A stretch of DNA of 64,000 nt from Flavobacterium saccharophilum (GCF_900142735.1 NZ_FRBY01000001.1:1222735-1286734); one strand, 5' to 3'. Positions 44,024 through 54,273 are shown, numbered from the stretch's first letter. Notes: a model not told the origin generated them from the sequence alone. Made by a program: numbers and translations.

Positions 44024-47000
44024 ATGTCATCAAACAAAAAATACTGGAAAAGTGTTGAAGAACTAGAGAATAGTTCTATTGTTGAGGCGCTTAGAAATAA
44101 CGAATTTGTTGAAGAGATTCCTACAGAAGAATTCTTAGGGAATGCAGATGCTTTAGCTCAATCTGGAACTTCACGTCGTGACTTTTTAAAGTACGTAGGG
44201 TTTAGTACTGCAGCTGTTACACTTGCTGCTTGCGAAGGTCCTGTTCACAAGTCTATCCCTTATGTGTTGCAACCGGAACAAATCATTCCTGGTGTTGCTG
44301 ATTATTATGCAACTACTGTTTTTGATGGTTTTGATTTTGCTAACTTATTAGTGAAAACTCGTGAGGGTCGTCCAATTAAAATTGATAACAATACTATTTC
44401 TGGAGCTAAATTTTCAGCCAATGCTAGAATTCATGCGTCTATCTTATCATTATATGATAGTATGCGTTTGAAAGAACCTAAATTGGAAGGAAAAAATAGT
44501 AGCTGGTCTGCTGTTGATTTAAAAATTAAATCAAGTCTTGCTGATGCAAAAGCAAAAGGTGGACAAGTGGTATTGTTGACTAATACTTTGGCGAGTCCAT
44601 CTACTGAAAAATTAATTGGTGAATTCATTGCTAAAAATCCTAATGCAAAACATGTTGTCTATGATGCAGTTTCTTCATCTGACGCATTAGATGCATTTGA
44701 AACAGTTTACGGTGAAAGAGCTTTAGTTGATTATGATTTTTCAAAAGCTTCTTTAATCGTTTCTGTTGGTGCTGATTTCTTAGGAGACTGGCAAGGTGGT
44801 GGATACGATGCTGGATATGCTAAAGGACGTATTCCTCAAAACGGAAAAATGTCTCGTCACTTTCAGTTTGAATCAAATATGACATTATCGGGAGCTGCCG
44901 CTGATAAGCGTGTTCCAATGACTATTGCTGATCAAAAACAAGCATTAGTTCAAATATATAATATAGTTGCAGGTGCTTCTGTTGCTGTTACTTTAGATGG
45001 TAACTTTAAAGCTGAAGTTGTTAAAGCTGCCCAACAGTTAAAAGCTGCTGGTTCTAAAGGAGTTTTAGTGTCTGGAATTGAAGATAAAAATGCACAATTA
45101 TTAGTTTTAGCTATCAATCAGGTATTGGCTAGTGAAGCTTTTAATACTGCTGGTACAAGACAAATTAGAAAAGGTTCTAATGCGGTTGTATCTCAATTAA
45201 TAAAAGATATGAATGCTGGTAGTGTTCATACTTTAATCATGAGTGGTATCAATCCTGTTTACACATTAGCTGATTCAGCTTCTTTTGTTTCTGGATTGAA
45301 AAAAGTAAAAACTTCAGTTGCTTTTTCTTTAAAAGAAGATGAAACTGCTTCAATTACTACTATTGCTGCTGCGGCTCCTCATTACTTAGAATCTTGGGGT
45401 GATGTTATGCTTACTAAAGGAACTTATAGTTTGACTCAGCCAACTATTCGTCCGATATTCAATACAAAACAATTTCAAGACGTTTTATTATCATTAAACG
45501 GTGTTTCTGGAAACTTCTACGATTATCTTAAAGCTAGTTCAGCTGGGATTGTTGCTGGTTCTTCTTGGAATAAAGTTTTACATGATGGTGTTTTTGTAAT
45601 TGGTTCTACTGCTTTATCTGCAGGTTCTTTTGATTACACTGCGGCTGCAAGTGCAGTTTCGAAGTCAAGATCAGCTGGAAATTTCGAGTTAGTATTATAT
45701 ACTAAAACAGGTATGGGTGATGGACAACAAGCAAACAATCCTTGGTTGCAAGAGTTTCCAGATCCTATCACAAGAGTTTCTTGGGATAATTATGTAACTA
45801 TTTCTAATGCTGACGCTAAGAAACTTGGCTTAACAAATGAAATTGTTGCTAATGGTGGTTTGAATGGTAGTTATGCTACAATTACTACTGCTGATGGAGC
45901 TAAGTTAGAAAATGTTCCTGTAATTGTTCAGCCTGGACAAGCTATTGGTACAGTTGGTTTAGCTGTAGGTTACGGTCGTAAAGTGGCTTTAAAAGATGAA
46001 ATGCAGGTAGGTTTAAATGCTTACGCTTTATATAAAAATTTCAATAGTGTTCAATCTGTATCTATTGCGAAGGCAAATGGAGTTCATGAGTTCGCTTGTG
46101 TTCAAGGACAGAAAACATTAATGGGTAGAGGAGATATTATTAAAGAAACTACTCTTGAAATCTTTAATACTAAAGATGCTGAACATTGGAATGAAAAACC
46201 AATGGTGTCTTTAGATCACCAGGAAGTTGAGGCTACAACTGTAGATTTATGGGAATCATTTGATCGTACAACTGGGCATCACTTTAATCTTTCAATTGAC
46301 TTAAATGCTTGTACTGGTTGTGGTGCTTGTGTTATTGCTTGTCACGCTGAGAACAACGTTCCGGTTGTTGGTAAAGCAGAGGTAAGAAGAAGTCGTGATA
46401 TGCACTGGTTGCGTATTGACAGATATTATTCTTCTGAAAGTACTTTTGAAGGCGATAATGAAAGAAAAGAAAATATTGCTGGTTTATCTAGTTCATTATC
46501 TACATTTAATGAAATGGAAAAAGCTGGAGATAATCCACAAGTTTCATTCCAACCAGTTATGTGTCAACACTGTAATCACGCACCATGTGAGACAGTATGT
46601 CCTGTAGCTGCTACATCTCACGGTCGTGAAGGTCAAAACCACATGGCATATAACAGATGTGTTGGTACTCGTTACTGTGCAAACAACTGTCCATATAAAG
46701 TGCGTCGTTTCAACTGGTTCTTGTATAACAAAAACACAGAATTCGATTATCATATGAATGACGATTTAGGACGTATGGTGTTAAACCCAGACGTAAACGT
46801 TCGTTCTCGTGGAGTTATGGAAAAATGTTCTATGTGTATTCAAATGACACAAGCAACTAAGTTAAAAGCTAAAAATGAAGGTCGCCCAGTTGCTGATGGC
46901 GAATTCCAAACAGCTTGTTCTAATGCTTGTTCTTCTGGAGCAATGATATTTGGTGATGTAAATGATGCGGATAGTAAAGTTGCTAAATTAGCAGCTGATG

Positions 47001-47077
47001 AAAGATCATATCACTTGTTAGAGCATGTAGGAACAAAGCCTAATGTGGTTTACCATGTTAAAGTTAGAAATACTTAG
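44024..47077 (+). CDS. actB: Alternative complex III subunit ActB (molybdopterin-like/iron-sulfur)
   Basis: A 1017-aa protein. A Tat-like motif TSRRDFLKYVGFSTAAVTLAACEG lies at about 48-70, so export may be by Tat with a possible lipobox. The central ~700 residues resemble the molybdopterin oxidoreductase catalytic subunit, which in ActB carries no cofactor. The C-terminal ferredoxin region holds four cluster motifs: CTGCGACVIACHAENN, CQHCNHAPCETVCPVAATSH, CVGTRYCANNCPYKVRRFN and CSMCIQMTQ...CSNACSSGAMIFGD, as for three 4Fe-4S plus one 3Fe-4S. It relays electrons from quinol to the c-haems. Confidence 0.95.
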   Translation: MSSNKKYWKSVEELENSSIVEALRNNEFVEEIPTEEFLGNADALAQSGTSRRDFLKYVGFSTAAVTLAACEGPVHKSIPYVLQPEQIIPGVADYYATTVFDGFDFANLLVKTREGRPIKIDNNTISGAKFSANARIHASILSLYDSMRLKEPKLEGKNSSWSAVDLKIKSSLADAKAKGGQVVLLTNTLASPSTEKLIGEFIAKNPNAKHVVYDAVSSSDALDAFETVYGERALVDYDFSKASLIVSVGADFLGDWQGGGYDAGYAKGRIPQNGKMSRHFQFESNMTLSGAAADKRVPMTIADQKQALVQIYNIVAGASVAVTLDGNFKAEVVKAAQQLKAAGSKGVLVSGIEDKNAQLLVLAINQVLASEAFNTAGTRQIRKGSNAVVSQLIKDMNAGSVHTLIMSGINPVYTLADSASFVSGLKKVKTSVAFSLKEDETASITTIAAAAPHYLESWGDVMLTKGTYSLTQPTIRPIFNTKQFQDVLLSLNGVSGNFYDYLKASSAGIVAGSSWNKVLHDGVFVIGSTALSAGSFDYTAAASAVSKSRSAGNFELVLYTKTGMGDGQQANNPWLQEFPDPITRVSWDNYVTISNADAKKLGLTNEIVANGGLNGSYATITTADGAKLENVPVIVQPGQAIGTVGLAVGYGRKVALKDEMQVGLNAYALYKNFNSVQSVSIAKANGVHEFACVQGQKTLMGRGDIIKETTLEIFNTKDAEHWNEKPMVSLDHQEVEATTVDLWESFDRTTGHHFNLSIDLNACTGCGACVIACHAENNVPVVGKAEVRRSRDMHWLRIDRYYSSESTFEGDNERKENIAGLSSSLSTFNEMEKAGDNPQVSFQPVMCQHCNHAPCETVCPVAATSHGREGQNHMAYNRCVGTRYCANNCPYKVRRFNWFLYNKNTEFDYHMNDDLGRMVLNPDVNVRSRGVMEKCSMCIQMTQATKLKAKNEGRPVADGEFQTACSNACSSGAMIFGDVNDADSKVAKLAADERSYHLLEHVGTKPNVVYHVKVRNT

Positions 47078-47110
47078 TAAAATTATTAATTAGAAACAAT
47101 ATAAAGGATT

Positions 47111-48511
47111 ATGTCGTCTCACTACGAAGCACCCATTAGAAAACCTTTAGTTATAGGTGATAAATCTTATCACGATGTAACAGTAGATGTAGCTGCACCT
47201 GTTGAGGGGCCTGCAAACAAACAATGGTGGATTGTATTTTCAATCGCATTAATAGCCTTCCTTTGGGGGTTAGGTTGTATCATTTACACCGTATCTACCG
47301 GTATCGGAACATGGGGATTAAATAAAACAGTTGGTTGGGCTTGGGATATCACGAACTTCGTTTGGTGGGTTGGTATTGGTCACGCTGGAACATTAATTTC
47401 TGCGGTATTATTACTTTTCCGTCAACGTTGGAGAATGGCTATTAACCGTTCTGCAGAAGCGATGACTATCTTCTCAGTAGTTCAAGCAGGTCTATTTCCA
47501 ATTATTCACATGGGGCGTCCATGGTTAGCATACTGGGTTTTACCTATTCCAAATCAATTTGGATCTTTATGGGTAAACTTTAACTCACCATTGCTTTGGG
47601 ACGTGTTCGCAATTTCAACTTATCTTTCGGTATCATTAGTTTTCTGGTGGACTGGTTTATTACCTGACTTTGCAATGCTACGTGATAGAGCGGTAACTCC
47701 TTTTACAAAAAGAGTTTATTCTATCCTAAGTTTCGGATGGAGTGGAAGAGCTAAAGATTGGCAGCGTTTTGAAGAAGTTTCTTTAGTATTAGCTGGTTTG
47801 GCTACTCCTCTTGTGCTTTCTGTACACACGATTGTATCGATGGACTTTGCTACTTCAGTAATTCCAGGATGGCATACAACAATTTTCCCTCCATACTTTG
47901 TTGCTGGAGCGGTATTCTCTGGATTTGCAATGGTAAACACATTGTTGATCGTTATGAGAAAAGTTTCTAATCTTGAGGCATACATTACATTACAACATAT
48001 CGAATTAATGAATATCATTATTATGATTACAGGTTCTATTGTTGGTGTAGCTTATATTACTGAGTTGTTTGTGGCTTGGTATTCAGGAGTAGAGTATGAG
48101 CAATATGCTTTCTTAAACAGAGCTACCGGACCTTACTGGTGGGCATATTGGTCAATGATGACTTGTAACGTTTTTTCACCGCAATTTATGTGGTTTAAAA
48201 AATTAAGAACTAGTATCATGTTCTCTTTTATTATTTCGATTGTGGTAAACATCGGAATGTGGTTTGAAAGATTCGTAATTATTGTTACTTCTTTACATAG
48301 AGATTACCTTCCATCTTCTTGGACAATGTTCTCACCAACATTTGTTGATATTGGAATTTTCATCGGAACAATTGGTTTCTTCTTTGTATTGTTTTTATTA
48401 TACTCTAGAACATTCCCTGTAATTGCTCAGGCAGAGGTTAAAACAATTTTGAAAGGAACAGGAGATAATTACATTAGAGAAAGAGCAAATAAAGATTCAC
48501 ATCATGAGTAA
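47111..48511 (+). CDS. actC: Alternative complex III subunit ActC (NrfD-like)
   Basis: A 466-aa polytopic NrfD-family protein with about ten membrane helices: IVFSIALIAFLWGLGCIIYTVSTGIGTWG, WAWDITNFVWWVGIGHAGTLISAVLLLFRQ and further. Conserved WVGIGHAGT, LPDFAMLRDR and FPPYFVAGAVFSG are ActC-like. It carries the quinol-binding site and may contribute to proton translocation. Its 3' end overlaps actD by 8 nt. Confidence 0.94.
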   Translation: MSSHYEAPIRKPLVIGDKSYHDVTVDVAAPVEGPANKQWWIVFSIALIAFLWGLGCIIYTVSTGIGTWGLNKTVGWAWDITNFVWWVGIGHAGTLISAVLLLFRQRWRMAINRSAEAMTIFSVVQAGLFPIIHMGRPWLAYWVLPIPNQFGSLWVNFNSPLLWDVFAISTYLSVSLVFWWTGLLPDFAMLRDRAVTPFTKRVYSILSFGWSGRAKDWQRFEEVSLVLAGLATPLVLSVHTIVSMDFATSVIPGWHTTIFPPYFVAGAVFSGFAMVNTLLIVMRKVSNLEAYITLQHIELMNIIIMITGSIVGVAYITELFVAWYSGVEYEQYAFLNRATGPYWWAYWSMMTCNVFSPQFMWFKKLRTSIMFSFIISIVVNIGMWFERFVIIVTSLHRDYLPSSWTMFSPTFVDIGIFIGTIGFFFVLFLLYSRTFPVIAQAEVKTILKGTGDNYIRERANKDSHHE

Positions 48512-49028
48512 TAAAGTAATATACGCCATTTATAATGACGATGATATTTTGATGGATGCAGTAAAGAAAACCAGAGCTGCTCATCATCATATTGAAGAGG
48601 TTTTTACTCCATTCCCAGTTCACGGATTGGATAAAGCTATGGGTTTAGCACCAACAAGATTAGCAATTTGTGCTTTTTTATATGGATGTGTTGGTATTTC
48701 TGTTGCAACAACAATGATGAGTTATATCATGATTCACGACTGGCCACAGGATATTGGTGGAAAACCAAGTTTTAGTTTCATTCAGAATATGCCATCTTTT
48801 GTGCCAATTATGTTTGAGATGACTGTATTTTTCGCTGCCCACTTAATGGTAATCACTTTTTACATGAGAAGTAGATTATGGCCATTTAAGCAAGCAGAGA
48901 ATCCTGATGTAAGAACAACAGATGACCACTTCTTAATGGAAGTTGCTGTAAACGATAACGAAGCAGAACTTGTTTCTTTTTTCGAAGGTACAGGAGCTGT
49001 TGAAGTTAAAGTAATTGAAAAGAATTAA
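48504..49028 (+). CDS. actD: Alternative complex III subunit ActD (DUF3341)
   Basis: A 174-aa subunit with two membrane helices (LAICAFLYGCVGISVATTMMSYIM and VPIMFEMTVFFAAHLMVITFYM) and cytoplasmic ends. The N-terminal IYAIYNDDDILMDAVKKTRAAHHHIEEVFTPFPVHGLDKAMGL is the DUF3341 signature. Overlaps actC by 8 nt and lies 8 nt before actE. Structural subunit of the complex. Confidence 0.93.
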   Translation: MSNKVIYAIYNDDDILMDAVKKTRAAHHHIEEVFTPFPVHGLDKAMGLAPTRLAICAFLYGCVGISVATTMMSYIMIHDWPQDIGGKPSFSFIQNMPSFVPIMFEMTVFFAAHLMVITFYMRSRLWPFKQAENPDVRTTDDHFLMEVAVNDNEAELVSFFEGTGAVEVKVIEKN

Positions 49029-49036
49029 TTGTAGCT

Positions 49037-49582
49037 ATGAAAAGGATATATAAAATAACACTTTTAGTTGGTATAACTATTTTAGTTTCATCTTGCCACA
49101 ATAATTCGGCACCAAACTATCAGTACTTCCCTAATATGTATGAATCTGTAGGTTATGAGACTTACTCAGAAGCAAAGATATTTAAAGGAGGAAAAGAAGG
49201 ACAGCTTCCTGTAGAAGGAACTATCAATAGAGGTTTTGAACCTTATGAGTATGAAAATTCAACTGCTGGTTATGAATTGGCTAAAGCTAATTTAAAATCA
49301 CCTTTAAGTGAAGCGGATAGAAATTCAGGAAAAGGAAAAGAACTTTTCGAAATTTACTGTATCAGTTGTCATGGTGCAACTGGAAACGGTAAAGGTAAAT
49401 TGGTTGAAAGAGAAAAATTTCTTGGAGTACCTAGCTATAAAGACAGAGTTATTACTGAAGGAAGTATCTTTCACGTTGAAACTTATGGTTTAAATGCAAT
49501 GGGTTCACATGCAAATCAATTAAGTGCCCATGAACGTTGGTTAGTTGCTGACTATGTTCTAAAACTAAAAAGCCAATTATAA
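49037..49582 (+). CDS. actE: Alternative complex III subunit ActE (monohaem cytochrome c lipoprotein)
   Basis: A 181-aa periplasmic cytochrome. The lipoprotein signal ends at ILVSSC followed by HNNSAP, so it is membrane-anchored by lipid. The haem motif CISCHGATGNGKGKLV lies at about residue 112, with a likely distal Met in NAMGSHANQL. Accepts electrons from ActA or passes them to the oxidase. Confidence 0.92.
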   Translation: MKRIYKITLLVGITILVSSCHNNSAPNYQYFPNMYESVGYETYSEAKIFKGGKEGQLPVEGTINRGFEPYEYENSTAGYELAKANLKSPLSEADRNSGKGKELFEIYCISCHGATGNGKGKLVEREKFLGVPSYKDRVITEGSIFHVETYGLNAMGSHANQLSAHERWLVADYVLKLKSQL

Positions 49583-49609
49583 TTGTTGAACAAACTGATC
49601 GTAATAGAT

Positions 49610-51136
49610 ATGTATACATTTTCAAGTAAATTAAAAACTTTTTCTATCATCCTAATGGCCCTTGGTATATTAGGAATTGGATATGGTTTTTTAACTGCTC
49701 CTAAAAATATTGAAGAGGTAGAAACTCTTCTGGCAAAAGAAGCATCAGAGCATGGTGGGGGACATGGTGAAACCGCTGCGGCACATCATGAAGAAAAAGC
49801 TGAAGCAACGGAACACGCAGAAACAGTTGAAGCGGTTCATCATGAAGAAGCAAAAGATGCAAATGCTGAAGAGGCTGCAAGTAAAGATTCGGTTGTTGCT
49901 AATGAAGATACTACTCATGTAGTAAAAGCGGAAGAAGGACACGAAGCTGAAGCTGCGGTTGCACATGAAGTAAAAGCGAATAAACACGCTGAAGCTTCTC
50001 ATGGACATGATCCTAAAGCACATGCAGAACACGTTTTACACCAATTGCAAAACAAACCTTGGTCTGCTTTATATGTTGCTAGTATTTTCTTCTTGCTACT
50101 TTCTATGGGAGTTTTAGCATTTTATGCTATTCAACAAGTGGCTCAGGCAGGTTGGTCTCCAGTATTGTTTAGAGTTATGCAGGGAATTACGGCTTATTTG
50201 CCAGTGGCTTCTGTAATTTTCTTTATCATTTTAGTTTTATGCGGATTACACTTTAATCACATATTTGTATGGTTAGGTGAAGGTGTTACAGATCCGAAAA
50301 GCCCTAATTACGATGCAATCATTGCGGGTAAAGCAGGTTATCTAAACTTTCCTTTCTGGATCGTTAGAGCGGGAATCTTTTTATTAGGATGGAACTTATA
50401 CCGTCACTACTCGAGAAAAAATTGCTTAGCTCAGGACGAAGCTAGTGATGATTTAAATTACAAAAAGAACTTTAAGTTATCTGCTGGATTCTTAGTATTC
50501 TTTATCGTATCTGAGTCTATTATGTCTTGGGATTGGATTATGTCATTTGATCCACACTGGTTCAGTACATTATTTGGATGGTATGTTTTTGCTTCTTTCT
50601 TTGTAAGTGGTATTACTACTATTGCATTAGTTACAATATACTTAAAATCTAAAGGATATTTAGAGTATGTAAATACGAGCCACATTCACGATTTAGCTAA
50701 ATTTATGTTTGGTATTAGTGTTTTTTGGACTTATTTATGGTTCTCTCAGTTCATGTTGATCTGGTATGCTAACATTCCGGAAGAGGTTACTTACTTCGTA
50801 ACAAGAATTCAATTATACAATTTACCATTCTTTGGTGCTGTAGTTATGAACTTTGTGTTCCCATTATTAATATTAATCAATACTGACTTTAAGCGTTTAA
50901 GCTGGGTTATTGTAATGGCTGGTACTGTTATTTTATTAGGTCATTATGTTGATTTCTTTAATATGATTATGCCTGGTACAGTAGGAGATAGATGGTTTAT
51001 TGGTGTTCCTGAAATTGCATCTATTCTTTTCTTCTTAGGTTTATTTATTTTTGTTGTATTTACTGCATTAACGAAAGCACCTCTGTTAGCAAAAAGAAAT
51101 CCTTTCATTGAAGAAAGTAAACATTTTCATTATTAA
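49610..51136 (+). CDS. actF: Alternative complex III subunit ActF (NrfD-like) with His-rich insert
   Basis: About 508 aa, a second NrfD-like membrane subunit. The first membrane helix (about 12-30) is followed by a low-complexity stretch (about 45-145) very rich in His, Glu and Ala (for example EHGGGHGETAAAHHEEK and HAEASHGHDPKAHAEH), unlike a usual loop. Then about ten helices follow (WSALYVASIFFLLLSMGVLAFYAIQQV, SVIFFIILVLCGLHFNHIFVWLGEG, SESIMSWDWIMSFDPHWFST and so on). Start is the ATG at 49610; the longer frame begins at a TTG directly after the actE stop. Confidence 0.9.
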   Translation: MYTFSSKLKTFSIILMALGILGIGYGFLTAPKNIEEVETLLAKEASEHGGGHGETAAAHHEEKAEATEHAETVEAVHHEEAKDANAEEAASKDSVVANEDTTHVVKAEEGHEAEAAVAHEVKANKHAEASHGHDPKAHAEHVLHQLQNKPWSALYVASIFFLLLSMGVLAFYAIQQVAQAGWSPVLFRVMQGITAYLPVASVIFFIILVLCGLHFNHIFVWLGEGVTDPKSPNYDAIIAGKAGYLNFPFWIVRAGIFLLGWNLYRHYSRKNCLAQDEASDDLNYKKNFKLSAGFLVFFIVSESIMSWDWIMSFDPHWFSTLFGWYVFASFFVSGITTIALVTIYLKSKGYLEYVNTSHIHDLAKFMFGISVFWTYLWFSQFMLIWYANIPEEVTYFVTRIQLYNLPFFGAVVMNFVFPLLILINTDFKRLSWVIVMAGTVILLGHYVDFFNMIMPGTVGDRWFIGVPEIASILFFLGLFIFVVFTALTKAPLLAKRNPFIEESKHFHY

Positions 51137-51155
51137 TATTTAAAGAAGTAAACAG

Positions 51156-52340
51156 ATGACAAGTTTGTTGGTAATTATAGTTTTAGTTTTATTAGCAGTT
51201 GCATTATGGCAATTGACCAAGATATTTGATCTTACTCAGGTAGGATCTTCTTCGGACGATTCTCAGGTTGCATCAGATAATGATAATAATATTCAGGGAT
51301 ATATTATGTTTGGCTTCTTAGCATTCATCTATATATTTACGATTTATGGTTTACTAAAATGGGGTGGTTTAGCACTTCATACTCCTGCTTCAGAGCACGG
51401 GCTTTTAGTAGATAATTTAATGAATATTACTTGGGTTTTAATTTTTGTAGTTCAATTTATTACGCAAGGTTTATTATACTGGTTTTCTTTTAAAAATAGA
51501 GGAAATAAAGATAAGAAGGCATTATTCTTTGCTGATAGCAATAAATTAGAAGCAATTTGGAGTATTATTCCATCTGTAGTTTTAGCTTGTTTAATTCTTT
51601 ATGGATTATACGCTTGGAACAACATTATGTTTGTTGATAAAGATGAAGATGTAATTGAAATTGAATTATATGCTCAACAATTTAAATGGACTGCAAGATA
51701 TGCAGGACAGGATAATGTTTTAGGAAAAGCTAATGTTCGTTTAATCGAAGGTGTGAACACTTTAGGTGTTGATATGTCAGATCCTAATGCTCAAGATGAT
51801 ATTGTTGTTAGTGAATTGCATATTCCAAAAGGTAAAAAAATACATTTCAAAATGCGTTCTCAAGACGTATTACACTCAGCTTACATGCCTCACTTTAGAG
51901 CGCAGATGAACTGTGTTCCAGGAATGGTTACTGAGTTTGCTTTTATTCCAACTTACACGACTTCTGAATACAGAGAGTTGCCATTTATGGTTGAAAAAGT
52001 TGCACATATCAATAAACTAAGAGCTGAAAAAAGCGCTGAGTTAGTTGCTAAAGGTGGTACAGCTTTAGATCCTTATACATTTGATTATTTATTATTATGT
52101 AATAAAATTTGTGGAGCTTCTCACTATAACATGCAAATGAAAGTGGTTGTTGATACTCCGGAAGATTATAAAAAATGGTTAAGTGAAAAAACAAGTTTAG
52201 CTCAGGATATTAAAGCGGCAGCTGCTGCTGAAAAACCAGCTGAAGGAGTTGAGCCTACTACAGATAGTACTGCTAAAGATACTGTTAAAGCAGTTATTGA
52301 TACTGTAAAAGCGGTTGTAGCTAAAGTTGCTATGAGATAA
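51156..52340 (+). CDS. coxB: Cytochrome c oxidase subunit II
   Basis: A 394-aa subunit with the binuclear CuA centre: LLCNKICGASHYNMQM provides Cx3Cx3Hx2M, with the upstream His in QDVLHSAYMPHFRAQMNCVPGM. It has four predicted N-terminal helices (about 2-22, 48-72, 85-110, 130-155) where two are usual, and a Lys/Ala-rich C-terminal tail (KAAAAAEKPAEGVEP...). Electrons enter from the act cytochromes. Located 19 nt after actF, in the same operon. Confidence 0.93.
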   Translation: MTSLLVIIVLVLLAVALWQLTKIFDLTQVGSSSDDSQVASDNDNNIQGYIMFGFLAFIYIFTIYGLLKWGGLALHTPASEHGLLVDNLMNITWVLIFVVQFITQGLLYWFSFKNRGNKDKKALFFADSNKLEAIWSIIPSVVLACLILYGLYAWNNIMFVDKDEDVIEIELYAQQFKWTARYAGQDNVLGKANVRLIEGVNTLGVDMSDPNAQDDIVVSELHIPKGKKIHFKMRSQDVLHSAYMPHFRAQMNCVPGMVTEFAFIPTYTTSEYRELPFMVEKVAHINKLRAEKSAELVAKGGTALDPYTFDYLLLCNKICGASHYNMQMKVVVDTPEDYKKWLSEKTSLAQDIKAAAAAEKPAEGVEPTTDSTAKDTVKAVIDTVKAVVAKVAMR

Positions 52341-52371
52341 TATTTATTAAGAAAATTTAAAGTACACATAT

Positions 52372-54174
52372 ATGTCAGCAGAAGCGCACGGTCACGATCA
52401 CGGACACGATCACGAGCACGAACATCATCATAAAGACACGTTCATTACTAAATATATATTTAGTATTGATCATAAAATGATTGCTAAGCAATATTTAATT
52501 ACCGGTATTATTATGGGTATTATTGGTATTGCAATGTCTTTGCTTTTCAGAATGCAATTAGCATGGCCAGAGGAGTCTTTCAAAATATTTAATGTTTTAT
52601 TAGGAGATAAATTTGCACCTGATGGTGTAATGGCAAATGATATTTACCTTGCTTTAGTTACAATTCACGGTACCATTATGGTATTCTTTGTACTTACGGC
52701 AGGTTTAAGTGGAACTTTTAGTAATTTACTTATACCACTTCAAATTGGGGCTCGAGATATGGCGTCTGGATTTATGAATATGATTTCATACTGGTTGTTT
52801 TTCTTATCTGCTGTTGTAATGTTAAGTTCGTTATTTGTTGAGGCTGGACCAGCTTCTGCAGGTTGGACAATTTACCCACCATTGAGTGCATTACCACAAG
52901 CTATTCCAGGTTCTGGTACAGGTATGACTTTATGGTTAGTTTCTATGGCTATCTTTATTGCATCTTCTTTAATGGGATCTTTAAATTACATCGTTACTGT
53001 AATCAACTTAAGAACTAAAGGAATGTCTATGACTAGACTTCCACTTACAATCTGGACATTTTTCGTAACAGCTATTATTGGTGTTATTTCGTTTCCAGTA
53101 TTATTATCTGCTGCGTTATTATTGATTTTTGATAGAAGTTTTGGAACTTCATTCTTCTTGTCTGATATTTATATTGCTGGCGAGGTTTTACACTACCAAG
53201 GTGGTTCTCCAGTATTATTTGAACACTTATTCTGGTTCTTAGGACACCCTGAAGTTTATATCGTAATCTTACCTGCAATGGGTCTTGTTTCTGAGATTAT
53301 GGCTACGAATTCTCGTAAACCAATTTTCGGATATAGAGCGATGATTATGTCAGTTCTTGCAATTGCATTCTTATCTACAATTGTTTGGGGTCACCATATG
53401 TTTATTTCAGGTATGAATCCTTTCTTAGGATCTGTATTTACTTTTACTACATTATTGATTGCAATTCCATCTGCTGTAAAAGCGTTTAACTGGATTACAA
53501 CTTTATGGAAAGGTAACTTACAATTTAATCCAGCAATGTTGTTCTCTATCGGTATGGTTTCTACTTTCATCACTGGAGGTTTAACAGGGATTATTTTAGG
53601 AGATAGTACTTTAGATATCAACGTTCACGATACATACTTTGTAATTGCTCACTTTCACTTAGTAATGGGTATCTCTGCACTTTACGGTATGTTTGCTGGT
53701 ATTTACCACTGGTTCCCTAAAATGTACGGAAGAATGTTGAATAAAAACTTAGGTTATATTCACTTTTGGGTAACAGCAGTTTGTGCTTACGGAGTATTCT
53801 TCCCAATGCACTTTATTGGATTAGCTGGTTTGCCAAGACGTTATTATACAAATACAAACTTCCCATTATTTGATGATTTACAAAATGTGAATGTTTTAAT
53901 TACAACATTTGCTCTCGTAGGAGGTGCGTTCCAATTAGTATTCTTATACAACTTCTTTAGTAGTATTTTCTACGGTAAGAAAGCAGTTCAGAATCCATGG
54001 AAATCTACGACATTAGAGTGGACAACTCCAGTAGAACATATTCACGGTAACTGGCCAGGTGAAATTCCTCATGTGTACCGTTGGCCATATGACTATAGTA
54101 ACCCAAATCATGATGTAGATTTTGTACCGCAAAATGTACCAATGAAAGAAGGTGAAGAAGTTTTACACCACTAA
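52372..54174 (+). CDS. coxA: Cytochrome c oxidase subunit I (aa3 type)
   Basis: Catalytic subunit, 600 aa, about 12 helices. Ligand motifs: FWFLGHPEVYIVILPAMG (CuB His with the cross-linked Tyr), VWGHHMFISGMNP (the two CuB histidines) and VHDTYFVIAHFHLVMG (haem a3 and a ligands). The N terminus is His/Asp/Glu-rich (HGHDHGHDHEHEHHHKD), a possible metal-binding tail. It ends the act-cox operon; no coxC is seen next to it. Terminator at 54184-54216. Confidence 0.97.
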   Translation: MSAEAHGHDHGHDHEHEHHHKDTFITKYIFSIDHKMIAKQYLITGIIMGIIGIAMSLLFRMQLAWPEESFKIFNVLLGDKFAPDGVMANDIYLALVTIHGTIMVFFVLTAGLSGTFSNLLIPLQIGARDMASGFMNMISYWLFFLSAVVMLSSLFVEAGPASAGWTIYPPLSALPQAIPGSGTGMTLWLVSMAIFIASSLMGSLNYIVTVINLRTKGMSMTRLPLTIWTFFVTAIIGVISFPVLLSAALLLIFDRSFGTSFFLSDIYIAGEVLHYQGGSPVLFEHLFWFLGHPEVYIVILPAMGLVSEIMATNSRKPIFGYRAMIMSVLAIAFLSTIVWGHHMFISGMNPFLGSVFTFTTLLIAIPSAVKAFNWITTLWKGNLQFNPAMLFSIGMVSTFITGGLTGIILGDSTLDINVHDTYFVIAHFHLVMGISALYGMFAGIYHWFPKMYGRMLNKNLGYIHFWVTAVCAYGVFFPMHFIGLAGLPRRYYTNTNFPLFDDLQNVNVLITTFALVGGAFQLVFLYNFFSSIFYGKKAVQNPWKSTTLEWTTPVEHIHGNWPGEIPHVYRWPYDYSNPNHDVDFVPQNVPMKEGEEVLHH

Positions 54175-54183
54175 AAAATATTT

Positions 54184-54216
54184 AAAAAAGACTATCATTT
54201 ATGATAGTCTTTTTTG
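54184..54216 (+). terminator. Terminator of the act-cox operon
   Basis: AGACTATCAT and ATGATAGTCT form a perfect 10-bp stem with a TT loop, followed by a run of seven T. Confidence 0.9.
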
Positions 54217-54273
54217 TTTTAGTTAAAATTCCATTGGTTCGATTTTACTGTTTTACAAACTGATTAGTTTGCA

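Noticed and set aside
49745..50032. 95-codon minus-strand ORF
   Set aside because: Antisense to the His-rich segment of actF, giving Met/Cys/Phe-rich sequence with no family pattern.
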